Translations under genes and position numbers: made by a program | In this document: positions 1-8,650 of the stretch, piece after piece | How the letters are laid out: every line of letters begins with the position of its first letter | How positions within the stretch are numbered: the first letter of the stretch is position 1 | NCBI RefSeq assembly: GCF_003336245.1 | Contig: NZ_QPHM01000001.1 | Coordinates: forward strand, 1,736,001-1,800,000 | Length of the DNA stretch: 64,000 bases | Source: Haloplanus salinus | GTDB lineage: Archaea > Halobacteriota > Halobacteria > Halobacteriales > Haloferacaceae | Direction of reading: 5' to 3' | The notes under the pieces: model-generated | Database searches by the model: none | Told to the model about the DNA's origin: nothing | The model's input: only the letters and a program-made list of their open reading frames with translations

Positions 1-800
1 TTACCGAAGCAGTTGAGACCGTCCCCCTCCGTCACCTCGAAGGGATCGCGGACGATCTGTTCACCGTCCAACCTCGCGACGCCGAACGGGTACGCCTTCG
101 CCGTCTCGAAGAAGTCCGCCGCAGTGAGCTCGGTCTCAGTGTGCCCTTCGACAACGGATCTGTACACGGAAAACGCCGGCCGCCCGTCGAGGCCCCACAG
201 CGTGGTCCCGTCCGTGTCGGTCACGCGAAACGGGCCGGCTATCTCGCGCCACCCGTGTTTTACGCCGAGTGTCATCGGAGCCTCTATCGCCGCCAACACG
301 GCGCTATCCTCGATGACGCCCTCATTGGTGAACAGACAGGGGCGCTGTTCCATCTCCAGCGCCCCGGCACCGCCGCCGATATAGTTGAGTTCGACGCCGT
401 ACGTTCTAAACAACGATTCGATGCACTGCTGGATGTTCGCGCTGTACGCGTCCGCGAAGACGAACGCCGTTTCGTACCCCTCAAGCGGAAGTTCCGCATC
501 AAGATGCGCCGCGTAATCCCGGTCAGGGGCGCTCAGTTCCGGAATCGTGGTCACGTGCGGTTCCGACAATAGGCCGCATACGACGGCCCCATGGCTCCTG
601 TTCTCGCCGTCGTAGATGACTTCCGGAAAGAGAGCGCCGAAGACAGTCACATCAAGCCGTCGGAGGAACGGGTCCAACCAGTCGACGATACCGTCGGCTG
701 GCGTTACACACAAGAATACCCCAACCACGCCGTCTCGCGACGCCATATCCCGTACCGTTGACCGGATCGATTCCGGGGTGTCCGCGTACGCGTGATACAC
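1..800 (-). CDS. FIST domain sensory protein, partial (3' end beyond the left edge)
   Basis: The minus-strand frame is open from 800 to the edge with no stop, giving about 266 residues. The N-terminal half reads VFGALFPEVIYDGE and then YIGGGAGALEMEQRP, as in FIST N domains. The later part (GPFRVTDTDG, LDGRPAFSVY, KAYPFGV, then VRDPFEV) follows the FIST C pattern. FIST domains are ligand-binding sensory modules, thought to bind small molecules such as amino acids, usually found with signalling proteins. I chose the GTG at 800 because it lies about 26 nt after a TATA-like sequence and no other ATG or GTG occurs before the upstream in-frame stop; leaderless GTG starts are common in haloarchaea. 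The C-terminus is missing because the window ends. The domain call is confident; the physiological role is not. Confidence 0.8.
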   Translation of the reverse strand, partial: MYHAYADTPESIRSTVRDMASRDGVVGVFLCVTPADGIVDWLDPFLRRLDVTVFGALFPEVIYDGENRSHGAVVCGLLSEPHVTTIPELSAPDRDYAAHLDAELPLEGYETAFVFADAYSANIQQCIESLFRTYGVELNYIGGGAGALEMEQRPCLFTNEGVIEDSAVLAAIEAPMTLGVKHGWREIAGPFRVTDTDGTTLWGLDGRPAFSVYRSVVEGHTETELTAADFFETAKAYPFGVARLDGEQIVRDPFEVTEGDGLNCFG

Positions 801-819
801 AACGGGAGTACGAGAGACC

Positions 820-832
820 GGATTATTAATCC
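820..832 (-). promoter_or_regulatory. TATA box inside a 13-base palindrome, FIST gene
   Basis: GGATTA-T-TAATCC is a perfect inverted repeat with a one-base centre. Its AT core sits about 26 nt upstream of the GTG start of the FIST gene, the archaeal TATA distance. A regulator bound here would occlude TBP/TFB, so it may be an autoregulatory operator. Function is inferred from position only. Confidence 0.4.
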
Positions 833-956
833 AATTTCACTACTGTTGACATACGGTATAACCGATTTTGGACAGTATCGAACGGCTGCCGGGCGCGTGA
901 GGCGAATACAGTCGGAATGAATTCCGCGACATCAATAGAGTTTCGACGGGTCTCCA

Positions 957-1312
957 CTAGTGTCGTTCTTCGACGAGCGCGGCAACCGCCTCGTTGACGG
1001 GGTCGCTGTCAAGACACCCTTGCCAGAAGTCGACGTCTTCGTGGTCGATCGGGTGGACTCCCCACGAAACAGTCCGACTCACATCCGGAACCCTACCACG
1101 AAGCCAGCTCTCACGAGGAACGTCGGTCGGGCCGTCCATCCGGGAGTTCGACGTCAACGTGGGCGCAATATACTGCTCGCCGTGGAACGGACGGCCTTCG
1201 TGATTCGGGAGAGCGAGCCACGCCCGAGCATCGTCCTCGCCCCTGACTGGCTCAGCCCGCAGACGACGTCGCCACGCTCGACGATGGGTGTTTGTCCGTC
1301 GGTCACGTTCAT
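957..1312 (-). pseudogene. PemK/MazF-like toxin gene with a frameshift
   Basis: An ATG at 1312 opens [19 protein letters not shown], the usual beginning of a PemK/MazF-type protein (ERGDVV). The frame then fails. Shifting by one base between 1254 and 1253 restores [27 protein letters not shown], a [13 protein letters not shown] segment and a [13 protein letters not shown] end, stopping at TAG 957-959. Together the two frames give a full-length protein of about 118 residues matching the family order. PemK/MazF proteins are ribosome-independent or ribosome-dependent mRNA endoribonucleases of toxin-antitoxin pairs. No antitoxin gene is visible on either side; the next gene is rpl39e. The simplest reading is a one-base deletion in a formerly intact gene, or an assembly error. 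Confidence 0.7.
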
Positions 1313-1454
1313 GCTCGACGCTCGGGTGCGTGTTCGCGCCAAGATTCCGTGGACCTTCGGCTTGGGCTCTCGGACGAGGACGGCGCCGCCCGGGAAAGAG
1401 AGGCGGCGCCACGCCGTTCGCGACGCGGCCCGCGACGACGACCGAACAAACAAG

Positions 1455-1461
1455 ATTTTAT
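1455..1461 (+). promoter_or_regulatory. TATA box of the rpl39e operon
   Basis: ATTTTAT ends 27 nt before the ATG at 1488. This spacing puts the transcription start at or next to the start codon, so the operon mRNA is probably leaderless. Confidence 0.5.
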
Positions 1462-1487
1462 GCGGCGGCTGGGTAGTAGTGCCCACT

Positions 1488-1640
1488 ATGGGTAAGAAAT
1501 CGAAGGCGAAGAAGAAGCGCCTCGCAAAGCTGGAGAACCAGAACAGCCGCGTCCCGGCGTGGGTCATGCTCAAGACGGATCGACAGGTGACGCGCAACCC
1601 CAAGCGGCGTAACTGGCGCCGGAACGACACGGACGAATAG
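1488..1640 (+). CDS. rpl39e: 50S ribosomal protein L39e
   Basis: This 50-residue, strongly basic protein begins [14 protein letters not shown] and contains [12 protein letters not shown] and a C-terminal [10 protein letters not shown], all diagnostic of L39e, a small protein that lines the exit-tunnel region of the large ribosomal subunit. Unlike most haloarchaeal proteins it is basic because it contacts rRNA. It is the first gene of the operon and its TAG is immediately followed by the ATG of rpl31e. The start is set by the family N-terminus and by a TATA box 27 nt upstream. Length equals the family norm. Confidence 0.97.
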   Translation: MGKKSKAKKKRLAKLENQNSRVPAWVMLKTDRQVTRNPKRRNWRRNDTDE

Positions 1641-1919
1641 ATGAGCGCCAACGACTTCGAGGAGCGCGTCGTCACCGTCCCGCTCCGCGACGCGAAGGCC
1701 GCGCCGTCGAACAAGCAAGCCGACAAGGCGATGTCGCTCGTCCGCGGGCATCTCGCGAAGCATTTCAAGGTCGACGAGAGCGAGGTGCGACTCGATCCCG
1801 GGATCAACGAGGCGATGTGGGCACAGGGGCGTAACAACCCGCCGAGCAAGCTTCGCGTTCGCGCCGCTCGCTTCGTCGAGGACGGGGAACCGACCGTCGA
1901 AGCCGAACTCGCCGACTAA
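1641..1919 (+). CDS. rpl31e: 50S ribosomal protein L31e
   Basis: A 92-residue protein starting directly after the rpl39e stop. It contains the L31e core: [11 protein letters not shown] near the N-terminus, a central [13 protein letters not shown] helix, and [18 protein letters not shown]-type residues near the end (here [18 protein letters not shown]). L31e sits near the polypeptide exit of the large subunit. Zero intergenic spacing to rpl39e and one base to tif6 indicate one transcript and translational coupling. Confidence 0.96.
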   Translation: MSANDFEERVVTVPLRDAKAAPSNKQADKAMSLVRGHLAKHFKVDESEVRLDPGINEAMWAQGRNNPPSKLRVRAARFVEDGEPTVEAELAD

Positions 1920-1920
1920 C

Positions 1921-2586
1921 GTGTTACGCGCCTCCTTCGCCGGCTCGTCCTACGTCGGCGTGTTCGCCCGCACGACGGACGACTGTCTGCTCGTGCGACC
2001 GGACGCCGACGACGACACCGTCGCGGATATCGCGACGGAACTCGACGTCGACGCCGTGCCGACGACGGTCGGCGGCTCCGGCACCGTCGGCGCCCTCGCC
2101 GTCGGCAACGAGTCCGGCCTGCTCGTCTCCGGCCGGGCGACCGGCCGCGAGATGGACGCCATCGAGGAGGCGACGGATCTGCCCGTCACCGAACTCCCCG
2201 GGCGCATCAACGCCGCCGGCAACGTCGTCCTCGCGAACGACTACGGCGCGTACGTCCACCCCGACCTGAGCCGTGAGGCCGTGCAGGCCGTCAAGTCGGC
2301 GCTCGACGTCCCCGTCGAGCGCGGCGACCTCGCGGACGTCCGCACCGTCGGCACCGCCGCCGTCGCGACCAACGAGGGCGTCCTCTGCCACCCGAAGTCC
2401 CGCGAGCCCGAACTCGAAGCCGTCGAGGACGTACTCGACGTGCGCGCCGACATCGGCACCGTCAACTACGGCGCCCCGCTCGTCGGGAGCGGCCTCGTCG
2501 CCAACGATTCGGGCTACGTCGTCGGGACCGACACCACCGGTCCGGAGCTAGGTCGCATCGAGGAGACCCTCGGCTACATCGAGTAG
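1921..2586 (+). CDS. tif6: Translation initiation factor 6 (aIF6)
   Basis: A 221-residue aIF6, which binds the 50S subunit and blocks premature joining to the 30S. The pseudo-fivefold repeats of the family are visible: SYVGVFART at the start, [22 protein letters not shown] near residues 93-115, and [19 protein letters not shown] near 180-200. Translation probably begins at GTG 1921, one base after the rpl31e stop, since the next residues ([14 protein letters not shown]) match the family N-terminus and no ATG exists nearby. The operon order rpl31e-tif6-rpl18a-pfdA-ftsY is conserved in many archaea. Confidence 0.96.
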   Translation: MLRASFAGSSYVGVFARTTDDCLLVRPDADDDTVADIATELDVDAVPTTVGGSGTVGALAVGNESGLLVSGRATGREMDAIEEATDLPVTELPGRINAAGNVVLANDYGAYVHPDLSREAVQAVKSALDVPVERGDLADVRTVGTAAVATNEGVLCHPKSREPELEAVEDVLDVRADIGTVNYGAPLVGSGLVANDSGYVVGTDTTGPELGRIEETLGYIE

Positions 2587-2622
2587 GAAGATACTTCCCG
2601 CTTCCTCACGACCTTTCGGTAC

Positions 2623-2799
2623 ATGAGTCAATTCGTCGTCAGCGGGCGCTTTCAGGACCGACTCGGGCATCGAGACTTCGAGAAGACCATCGACGCCCCC
2701 AACGAGAACGTCGCGCGCGAACACGTGCTCTCGCGGCTCGGGAGCGAGCACGGTCTCAAGCGAACGCAGGTCGAGATCAGCGAGGTGAGCGCGGCATGA
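2623..2799 (+). CDS. rplX: 50S ribosomal protein L18a (L20e/LX family)
   Basis: A 58-residue protein: it starts MSQFVVSGRFQDRLG, continues with FEKTIDAPNENVAREHVLSR and ends KRTQVEISEVSAA. This matches archaeal L18a (LX), a protein of the large subunit surface. The gene is short but complete. Its TGA at 2797-2799 overlaps the ATG of pfdA (ATGA), so the two are translationally coupled. It follows tif6 by 36 bases. Confidence 0.93.
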   Translation: MSQFVVSGRFQDRLGHRDFEKTIDAPNENVAREHVLSRLGSEHGLKRTQVEISEVSAA

Positions 2800-3260
2800 T
2801 GGGTGGCGGCGGTCAGCAGCAACTCCAGCAGCTCTCCCAGGAACTCGAAGCCATCGACGAGGAGATCGCGGAGCTCGAAGCGGAAATCGAGGACCTCCGC
2901 ACCCGACAGAGCGAGATCGACGAGGCCACCGAGGCCATCGAGACGCTCGACAGCGGCTCGATGGTTCAGGTGCCCCTCGGCGGCGGCGCGTACGTCCGCG
3001 CCGAGGTCCAGGACATCGACGAGGTCATCGTCGACCTCGGCGGCGGCTACGCGGCCGAGCAGGAGCAGAACGACGCCATCGACGCGCTCGAACGCAAGAA
3101 GGGCGTCCTCGACGACCGGATCGACGACGTGGAAGCGGAGATTTCGGAACTCGAAAGCGAGAGCGACGAGATCGAGCAACAGGCCCAGCAGATGCAACAG
3201 CAGATGCAGCAACAGCAGATGCAGCAGCTCCAGCAACAGCAAGAGCAGGGCGACGAGTAG
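2796..3260 (+). CDS. pfdA: Prefoldin subunit alpha
   Basis: A 154-residue prefoldin alpha subunit. Residues 8-50 and 95-145 are heptad-rich coiled coils flanking a central beta-hairpin segment (MVQVPLGGGAYVRAEV and then VDLGGGYAAE), the alpha-class architecture. Prefoldin is a hexamer of two alpha and four beta subunits that passes unfolded proteins to the thermosome. The C-terminus from about residue 128 is an unusual glutamine/methionine tail (repeated QQM/QQQ). The start ATG overlaps the rpl18a stop, and ftsY follows after 9 bases. Confidence 0.95.
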   Translation: MMGGGGQQQLQQLSQELEAIDEEIAELEAEIEDLRTRQSEIDEATEAIETLDSGSMVQVPLGGGAYVRAEVQDIDEVIVDLGGGYAAEQEQNDAIDALERKKGVLDDRIDDVEAEISELESESDEIEQQAQQMQQQMQQQQMQQLQQQQEQGDE

Positions 3261-3269
3261 GGACGGCGG

Positions 3270-4358
<1,089 letters not shown>

Positions 4359-4396
4359 ACGACACCCCTACCCGTCCGCCGGCCCAACACGCTTCT

Positions 4397-4921
4397 ATGA
4401 GTACTGTCATCGGTGTGACGTCCGCGGGCGGCGTCGCCATCGTGGGCGACCGCGTAGTCGCGAGTGGGGGTCACGTCCGCAGTCGCTCCCGTCAGCACGT
4501 CTTCGACGCCGGGCGCGTCGGTTTCGCCGTCGTCGCCGCGGATGTCGGTGGCGTCGCCGACCGGCTGAGCAGCGAGATTCGAGCGTACCGGACCGAGCGC
4601 GGCGATCTCGATATCGACCCGTTGGCCCGTATGGCGAGCGATCTCGCCGCCGAGTTCGACGCCACCCTCCTGTTAGCCGCCCGTGACGACGACGGTCGGC
4701 CAGCTCTTCGGGCCGTCGCCGCCGACGGCGGCGTCACCGCGGACGACGTGGCGGCGTTCGGGAGCGGCGCGCCGGTGGCGTTGGGCGTGCTCGAAGCGGG
4801 CCACGACCCCGACGCGACGCTCGACGAGGCGGCGACGCTCGGCCGCGACGCGCTCTCGGCGGCCGCGGAGCGGGACGCCGGCACGGGGACCGACCTCGAC
4901 AGCTACCGGCTGTCCGTGTGA
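4397..4921 (+). CDS. Proteasome beta-like Ntn-hydrolase fold protein, divergent
   Basis: A 174-residue protein with the first-strand pattern of proteasome beta/HslV subunits (STVIGVTSAGGVAIVGDRVVA). If Asp18 here is aligned with Asp17 of beta subunits, the Thr1 nucleophile position is Ser2 and the Lys33 position is His34. Removal of Met1 would leave an N-terminal serine, so a serine-type Ntn hydrolase or an inactive homologue are both possible. The length is slightly below a typical beta subunit (about 200) and there is no propeptide. It starts 38 bases after ftsY and may share its transcript. It is not the canonical PsmB. Confidence 0.65.
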   Translation: MSTVIGVTSAGGVAIVGDRVVASGGHVRSRSRQHVFDAGRVGFAVVAADVGGVADRLSSEIRAYRTERGDLDIDPLARMASDLAAEFDATLLLAARDDDGRPALRAVAADGGVTADDVAAFGSGAPVALGVLEAGHDPDATLDEAATLGRDALSAAAERDAGTGTDLDSYRLSV

Positions 4922-5049
4922 TCGTCCAGTTCGGCTAGATAGCGGTCGACGATGTCGCTTTTGTGGTGGTGGTCGTGGAGATGCTCGCGCAGGTGATTCC
5001 GGGTCTTGCACGCGTGCTCGCAGATGGGGCAGACGAACGTTCCGTCCAT
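4903..5049 (-). CDS. Small C2H2-type zinc finger protein
   Basis: A 48-residue protein on the opposite strand. It begins MDGTFVCPICEHACKTRNHLREHLHDHHHK: a CPIC pair followed by histidines at the spacing of a C2H2 finger, plus a run of three His. Such one-finger proteins are common in haloarchaea, mostly uncharacterised, probably binding nucleic acid or protein. Its last 19 bases overlap the 3' end of the convergent proteasome-like gene. The ATG at 5049 is the only sensible start. Confidence 0.7.
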   Translation of the reverse strand: MDGTFVCPICEHACKTRNHLREHLHDHHHKSDIVDRYLAELDDHTDSR

Positions 5050-5129
5050 GCAACATGTTGTCGTGACGGTGGAAAAGCCTCCCGTCGACGGCCAGTAGAC
5101 ATATCGGCGGTGCCGGCCAACGCTGGGAC

Positions 5130-5672
5130 ATGGAGTCGGGGGACGAGGCCGACGTGGACCCGCCGCTCGCCCGCGGCGAGTTTGCCCTGCTCGGGAGTCT
5201 CGTCGTCGTTCTCGTCGCGGCCGTCGCCCTCGGGATGGGCGGCTCGGCCGGGACGACGGCCGCCGGCGCCGACCGCGAACCGACGCCGACGCCGGCTGCG
5301 ACGGCGGCAGGTGCGGCTCAGCAGTCGACGACCGACAGCACGCCCGCCATCGCCATGCGCGTTCGCTCGGTCGAGTCGTGTGGGACCCGTTGTCGGGCGG
5401 TGACGGTCGCGCTGTCGAACGAGGGCTCGGCGCCGGCCACCGACGTGCGCGTCAGTACCCGCATCACGACCGGCGGCAGTCTCGTCTGGGACGGCCGCTC
5501 CGACGTGGGTCGCCTCGACGCGGGGCGGACGGTAACGCGAACGCGTACCGTCCGGGTCGGCTACGCCGACGCCGCGCGCATCGAGGCCAACGACGGCGTC
5601 GTTCGGATCGAGACGACCGTCCGCACCGCGAGCGGGACGCGCGTCTTCACCGAGCGACGCGACGTGTCCTGA
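5130..5672 (+). CDS. Membrane-anchored extracellular protein, unknown function
   Basis: A 180-residue protein with one hydrophobic segment at about residues 18-37 (FALLGSLVVVLVAAVALGMG), then a Thr/Pro/Ala linker typical of O-glycosylated haloarchaeal surface proteins. The C-terminal 100 residues form a beta-rich domain (VTVALSNEGSAPATDVRVST and then VRIETTVRTASGTRVF) that reads like a CARDB or DUF11-type immunoglobulin-like module. It contains CGTRC, which could form a small disulfide loop. The N-terminus is short and acidic, so the chain is probably anchored with its C-terminus outside. No enzymatic motif is visible. Confidence 0.6.
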   Translation: MESGDEADVDPPLARGEFALLGSLVVVLVAAVALGMGGSAGTTAAGADREPTPTPAATAAGAAQQSTTDSTPAIAMRVRSVESCGTRCRAVTVALSNEGSAPATDVRVSTRITTGGSLVWDGRSDVGRLDAGRTVTRTRTVRVGYADAARIEANDGVVRIETTVRTASGTRVFTERRDVS

Positions 5673-5726
5673 TTGGCTCATCCGTTTCGAAATCCTTTTG
5701 CCTGCTATCCCCGTCGTCGGAACTGC

Positions 5727-5800
5727 GCCGCCTTAGCTCAGACTGGGAGAGCACTCGACTGAAGATCGAGCTGTCCCCCGTTCAAATCGGGGAGGCGGCA
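5727..5800 (+). tRNA. tRNA-Phe (GAA)
   Basis: The 74-base sequence folds as a cloverleaf. The acceptor arms are GCCGCCT and AGGCGGC with discriminator A at 5800. The D-arm region is AGCTCAGACTGGGAGAGC. The anticodon stem CTCGA/TCGAG encloses the loop CTGAAGA, so the anticodon is GAA at 5761-5763. The T arm has CCCCG-TTCAAAT-CGGGG. No CCA is encoded and no intron is present. Confidence 0.95.
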
Positions 5801-5983
5801 TTCCACTTTTTGCTGCGTCGGGCTTCCTCGCTCGCTTCGCTCGCTGCGGGAGCCACTCCTTGCAAAAACGTGGGCAAAAACGACCCGGACGCTCCCTACG
5901 GTCGCGTCCGGCGAAACCGCGCCTCGCTCCGCTCGGCGCAGTACGTCGCTTCGACACGTCTCCCCCGAAGACCGAGACTCGAC

Positions 5984-6391
5984 TTGCGGATCTACCGGCG
6001 CGGTACCGCTCGGATCGCCGTCGGCTACGGCGACCTCGATGCGACGCTCTCCGTCCCCTTCGACTTCGAGATCCGTCGCACCGATGCCTTCGGCGAGGGC
6101 TCCTACTTCGGGGTGTACGAGGACGGCGACATCGTCACCGAGATGGACGACGATCCGAGCAGCATACAGCCAATCTCCGAGATAACGGGCCGAGTCACGA
6201 GGCCCGTCGACGTCGACGGTGACGTCTTCCTCGAGTTCGGCATTCGACCCTCGGAGTTCTGTGCGTTCTTCGACGGCGAAGACACCTTCTTCACCGATCG
6301 AACCTTTCGGTGGCGTTCGAGTGAGGCCCCGGCGACCGTCGTCCGTCGTCGACCGCGACACCGACCTCGGCTCGATCCGAGTCGATCATAG
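5984..6391 (+). pseudogene. Coding-like fragment after tRNA-Phe
   Basis: One frame over this stretch has a protein-like composition (RRGTARIAVGYGDLDATLSV, then SYFGVYEDGDIVTEMDDDPS and PVDVDGDVFLEFGIRPSEFC) with consistent G/C third positions, unlike its flanks. No ATG or GTG lies at its beginning; a TTG at 5984 is the only possible start, and the last 30 residues become arginine-rich and read as non-coding. I take it as a remnant of a displaced or decayed gene beside the tRNA, a common integration site. I do not recognise the family. Confidence 0.35.
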
Positions 6392-6688
6392 CCACGAATC
6401 GCGGAGGCAGCGCACTCCCACCGTTTCTATCGTCGAGATCCCGTGGCTGCTTTCGGCGGTCTACGGGAGCCGTCCCTCGCGAAGCCGTGGGAAAACGCCC
6501 GATGTAACCGTGCTCCGCGCCGCTCCGGGGCGGCCACCATCGATACCGGTCCGATACTCGTGGACTGCCCGACCGCCCCCTACCCTCGCCGCCGCTCCGG
6601 CCCCTGTTCGTGTTCCCGAACCTCGGCCACTTCGTGACCGGCGGACCGGTGCTGTTGGCCGGCGGCGCCGCCGGGCCTGGGGTCGTGA
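6392..6688. other. About 300 bases without a recognisable gene
   Basis: Neither strand has a frame with protein-like composition here; short open frames are arginine/proline-rich shadows. I see no tRNA, repeat or clear promoter. It is the 3' flank of the lipoprotein gene on the minus strand. Confidence 0.5.
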
Positions 6689-7483
6689 TCAGACGGTCGC
6701 CCGTGCGTCGGCCAGCCAGTCGGGGTCGTCGACGCCCGTCGTCCCGACGTTCGTGAGCGAGTACTCCCACTCGCCGCTGATCGCCCGTCCCTCCGCGGTC
6801 CGGCCGGTGAACGACCACGACTCGTGGCGGGAGAGGCCGTCCTCGTCGACGAGGACGACGTAGCGGAAGTCGGTGATTTCGGCGGTACCGGGCGCGCCAC
6901 TCGTGGCGGCGGAGCCGGCCTGGATCAACTGCGAGTCCGCCTCGGAGAGTTCGTACCGGGTGACGGCCACGCCGTCGAAGCGCTCGGCCCTACCGGCGGT
7001 CAAGTCCTCGTTCGCGCCGTACGCGCGGGCCTGCGAGAGCGCGATGGCAGTCCCGACCACGTCGGCGCTACCGGGGTACGAGACGTACGACGGCGCCTCG
7101 GCCGTCCCCGTGCGGACGTACGTCGTGCCGTCGGCGACGAACTGCTCGGTCACCCCGTCGGACCGGCCATTACGGCTGGTGGACGTGACCGTCAGCGAGC
7201 GCTCACCACGCAGGTCGGCGTGGTACTCGTGACGCACCTCGCTCCGCGCCCCCGTCGCGTCGACGCCCGCGTATCGCCACGTCACGGTGAAACTCCCCGC
7301 GTCGCGCAGGGCCGTCTCCGGGTCGGTCAAGTCCGGACCGTCGGCGGCGTCGTCCGCGCCCCCACCGTCGGGGGTGCTTTCGGCCTCGCCCGACCCCCCA
7401 CCGGCGGGACCCCCGCCACCGAGACAGCCGGCCGTCAACAGCACTACGACGAGAACCAGTGTGACCCCGCGATTCCACTGCAT
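6689..7483 (-). CDS. Secreted lipoprotein, unknown function
   Basis: I place the start at ATG 7483, giving 264 residues that open with a signal peptide and the lipobox LTAGC near residue 19. A Gly/Asp-rich tether of about 35 residues follows. The mature part has repeated beta patterns (SFTVTWRYAGVDATG, EQFVADGTTYVRTG, ITDFRYVVLVDEDGLSRHESW) found in haloarchaeal paralogous lipoproteins of unknown role, and it loosely resembles LolA/LppX-type folds. The upstream ATG at 7519 would place 12 extra residues before the signal peptide and is less likely. It is monocistronic, and no substrate can be inferred. Confidence 0.75.
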   Translation of the reverse strand: MQWNRGVTLVLVVVLLTAGCLGGGGPAGGGSGEAESTPDGGGADDAADGPDLTDPETALRDAGSFTVTWRYAGVDATGARSEVRHEYHADLRGERSLTVTSTSRNGRSDGVTEQFVADGTTYVRTGTAEAPSYVSYPGSADVVGTAIALSQARAYGANEDLTAGRAERFDGVAVTRYELSEADSQLIQAGSAATSGAPGTAEITDFRYVVLVDEDGLSRHESWSFTGRTAEGRAISGEWEYSLTNVGTTGVDDPDWLADARATV

Positions 7484-7670
7484 GCCACACATACGTGAGC
7501 TGACACCATAACTTGGCACTATCGTCGGCGGTCGATACCTTCCCCTCTACGTCCCGCCGGCGTGAAGCTCTCGGGCCGAGCGCGGGGTGGACGCGGGCGT
7601 CCCCGCGCGGACGGACCGCGAGGGGTGTGTCGGGTTGGGGAGCGTGTCCGACGCCGACGCCGGCGTCGCG

Positions 7671-8219
7671 TCAATCCAGCCGCCGTCCGGCCTCGAACCG
7701 GTCGTCCGTCAGATACACGTCGCCGTCGCGGACGGTGACGCCGATGGGCGATAGCGACCGACCGCGACAGGGGCCACGGGTGCAGTAGCCGTCGTCGCGG
7801 TCGAAGCGGGCGCCGTGTTCGTGACACACCAACCGGTCACCGTCGACGAGCGCGCCCAGCCCTCGGTCGAGTTTGACTTCCGGCTTGTGTGGACAGGAGT
7901 TCTCCCAGGCGACGATACCGTCGTCCAGTCGTTGGAGGATGCCGTCGACCCGACGGCGACCGTCGACAGCCTCGAACCGGAGCGTGCCGCGACTCGGAAC
8001 GTCGCCCGCCGGGGCGACGTATCGTGGATCCCCCTCCGCCCCCGCGTCCGGACTCCCTTCCACGACCGTCCCACCGTCGGCCTCCCCTTCGGGTCGGTCG
8101 CCGCCCACGTCGAACCGGAAGGTCGCGTTCCCGACGGCGACCTCCCCTTCGGTGTCGGCGATCCGCACCACGTCGCTCTCGTCCCCATCTTCGAGCGCCA
8201 CTCGTACCGGTTCGTCCAT
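7671..8219 (-). CDS. Rieske [2Fe-2S] domain protein
   Basis: A 182-residue protein with one Rieske domain. The ligands are visible as SCPHK (Cys109, His111) and VCHEHG (Cys132, His135). The N-terminal 90 residues are acidic and lack any transmembrane segment or Tat signal, so this is a soluble ferredoxin-like Rieske protein and not a cytochrome bc subunit. Two further cysteines (146 and 151, CTRGPC) follow the second ligand pair. Haloarchaeal proteins of this type often pair with oxygenases, but no oxygenase is adjacent. Electron donor and acceptor are unknown. Confidence 0.85.
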   Translation of the reverse strand: MDEPVRVALEDGDESDVVRIADTEGEVAVGNATFRFDVGGDRPEGEADGGTVVEGSPDAGAEGDPRYVAPAGDVPSRGTLRFEAVDGRRRVDGILQRLDDGIVAWENSCPHKPEVKLDRGLGALVDGDRLVCHEHGARFDRDDGYCTRGPCRGRSLSPIGVTVRDGDVYLTDDRFEAGRRLD

Positions 8220-8269
8220 GCCTTCGAATTAGGCCCGCCTAAAATCAACCTGTCGTCTCGGATCGGCCC

Positions 8270-8425
8270 TTACTTCCGCTCGATTTCGGCCTCGACTTCG
8301 ATGGTGAGGCCGTCGGTCTCCAGTTCGGCCTCGACCTCGCGTTCGTCCTCGGCCTCGAATTCGAGTTCGGTGCTGTCGATTTCCACTTCGACCTCTATCT
8401 CGACGTTCAGGTCGTCGTCGGACAT
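8270..8425 (-). CDS. Very acidic 51-residue protein
   Basis: The frame from ATG 8425 to TAA 8270 encodes MSDDDLNVEIEVEVEIDSTE and continues with alternating acidic and hydrophobic residues to VEAEIERK. The strict alternation predicts one or two amphipathic beta strands. It has no cysteines. It lies 50 bases upstream of the Rieske gene on the same strand and could be co-transcribed with it. I do not recognise the family. Confidence 0.5.
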   Translation of the reverse strand: MSDDDLNVEIEVEVEIDSTELEFEAEDEREVEAELETDGLTIEVEAEIERK

Positions 8426-8650
8426 ACTCGTCTTCGGACCCACGGGGTGAAATGCGTGTCCGTGTGGCTAAAATCCGCGTTTGAGCCTCTAATGGATTTA
8501 TTGATTCGCCCGGCGTACGCATGATTGCCGACGCTCGCCGGATGATCTCCCCGACGCCGGCGGCGTCGGTCCCCGCAACGTCTCCCCGACAAACCGACGT
8601 TCCATCCGACCCCGTTCCGGCCTCCCCGACCGGGCGCGGGTCGGCTGCCG

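Noticed and set aside
5727-6688. Integrated element at tRNA-Phe
   Set aside because: No repeat of the tRNA 3' end and no integrase are present within the window, so only a weak remnant is reported.
8521-8650. Small ORF downstream of the sugar kinase gene
   Set aside because: Pro/Ser/Arg-rich with no start context and antisense to the kinase end; the segment is left as non-coding.
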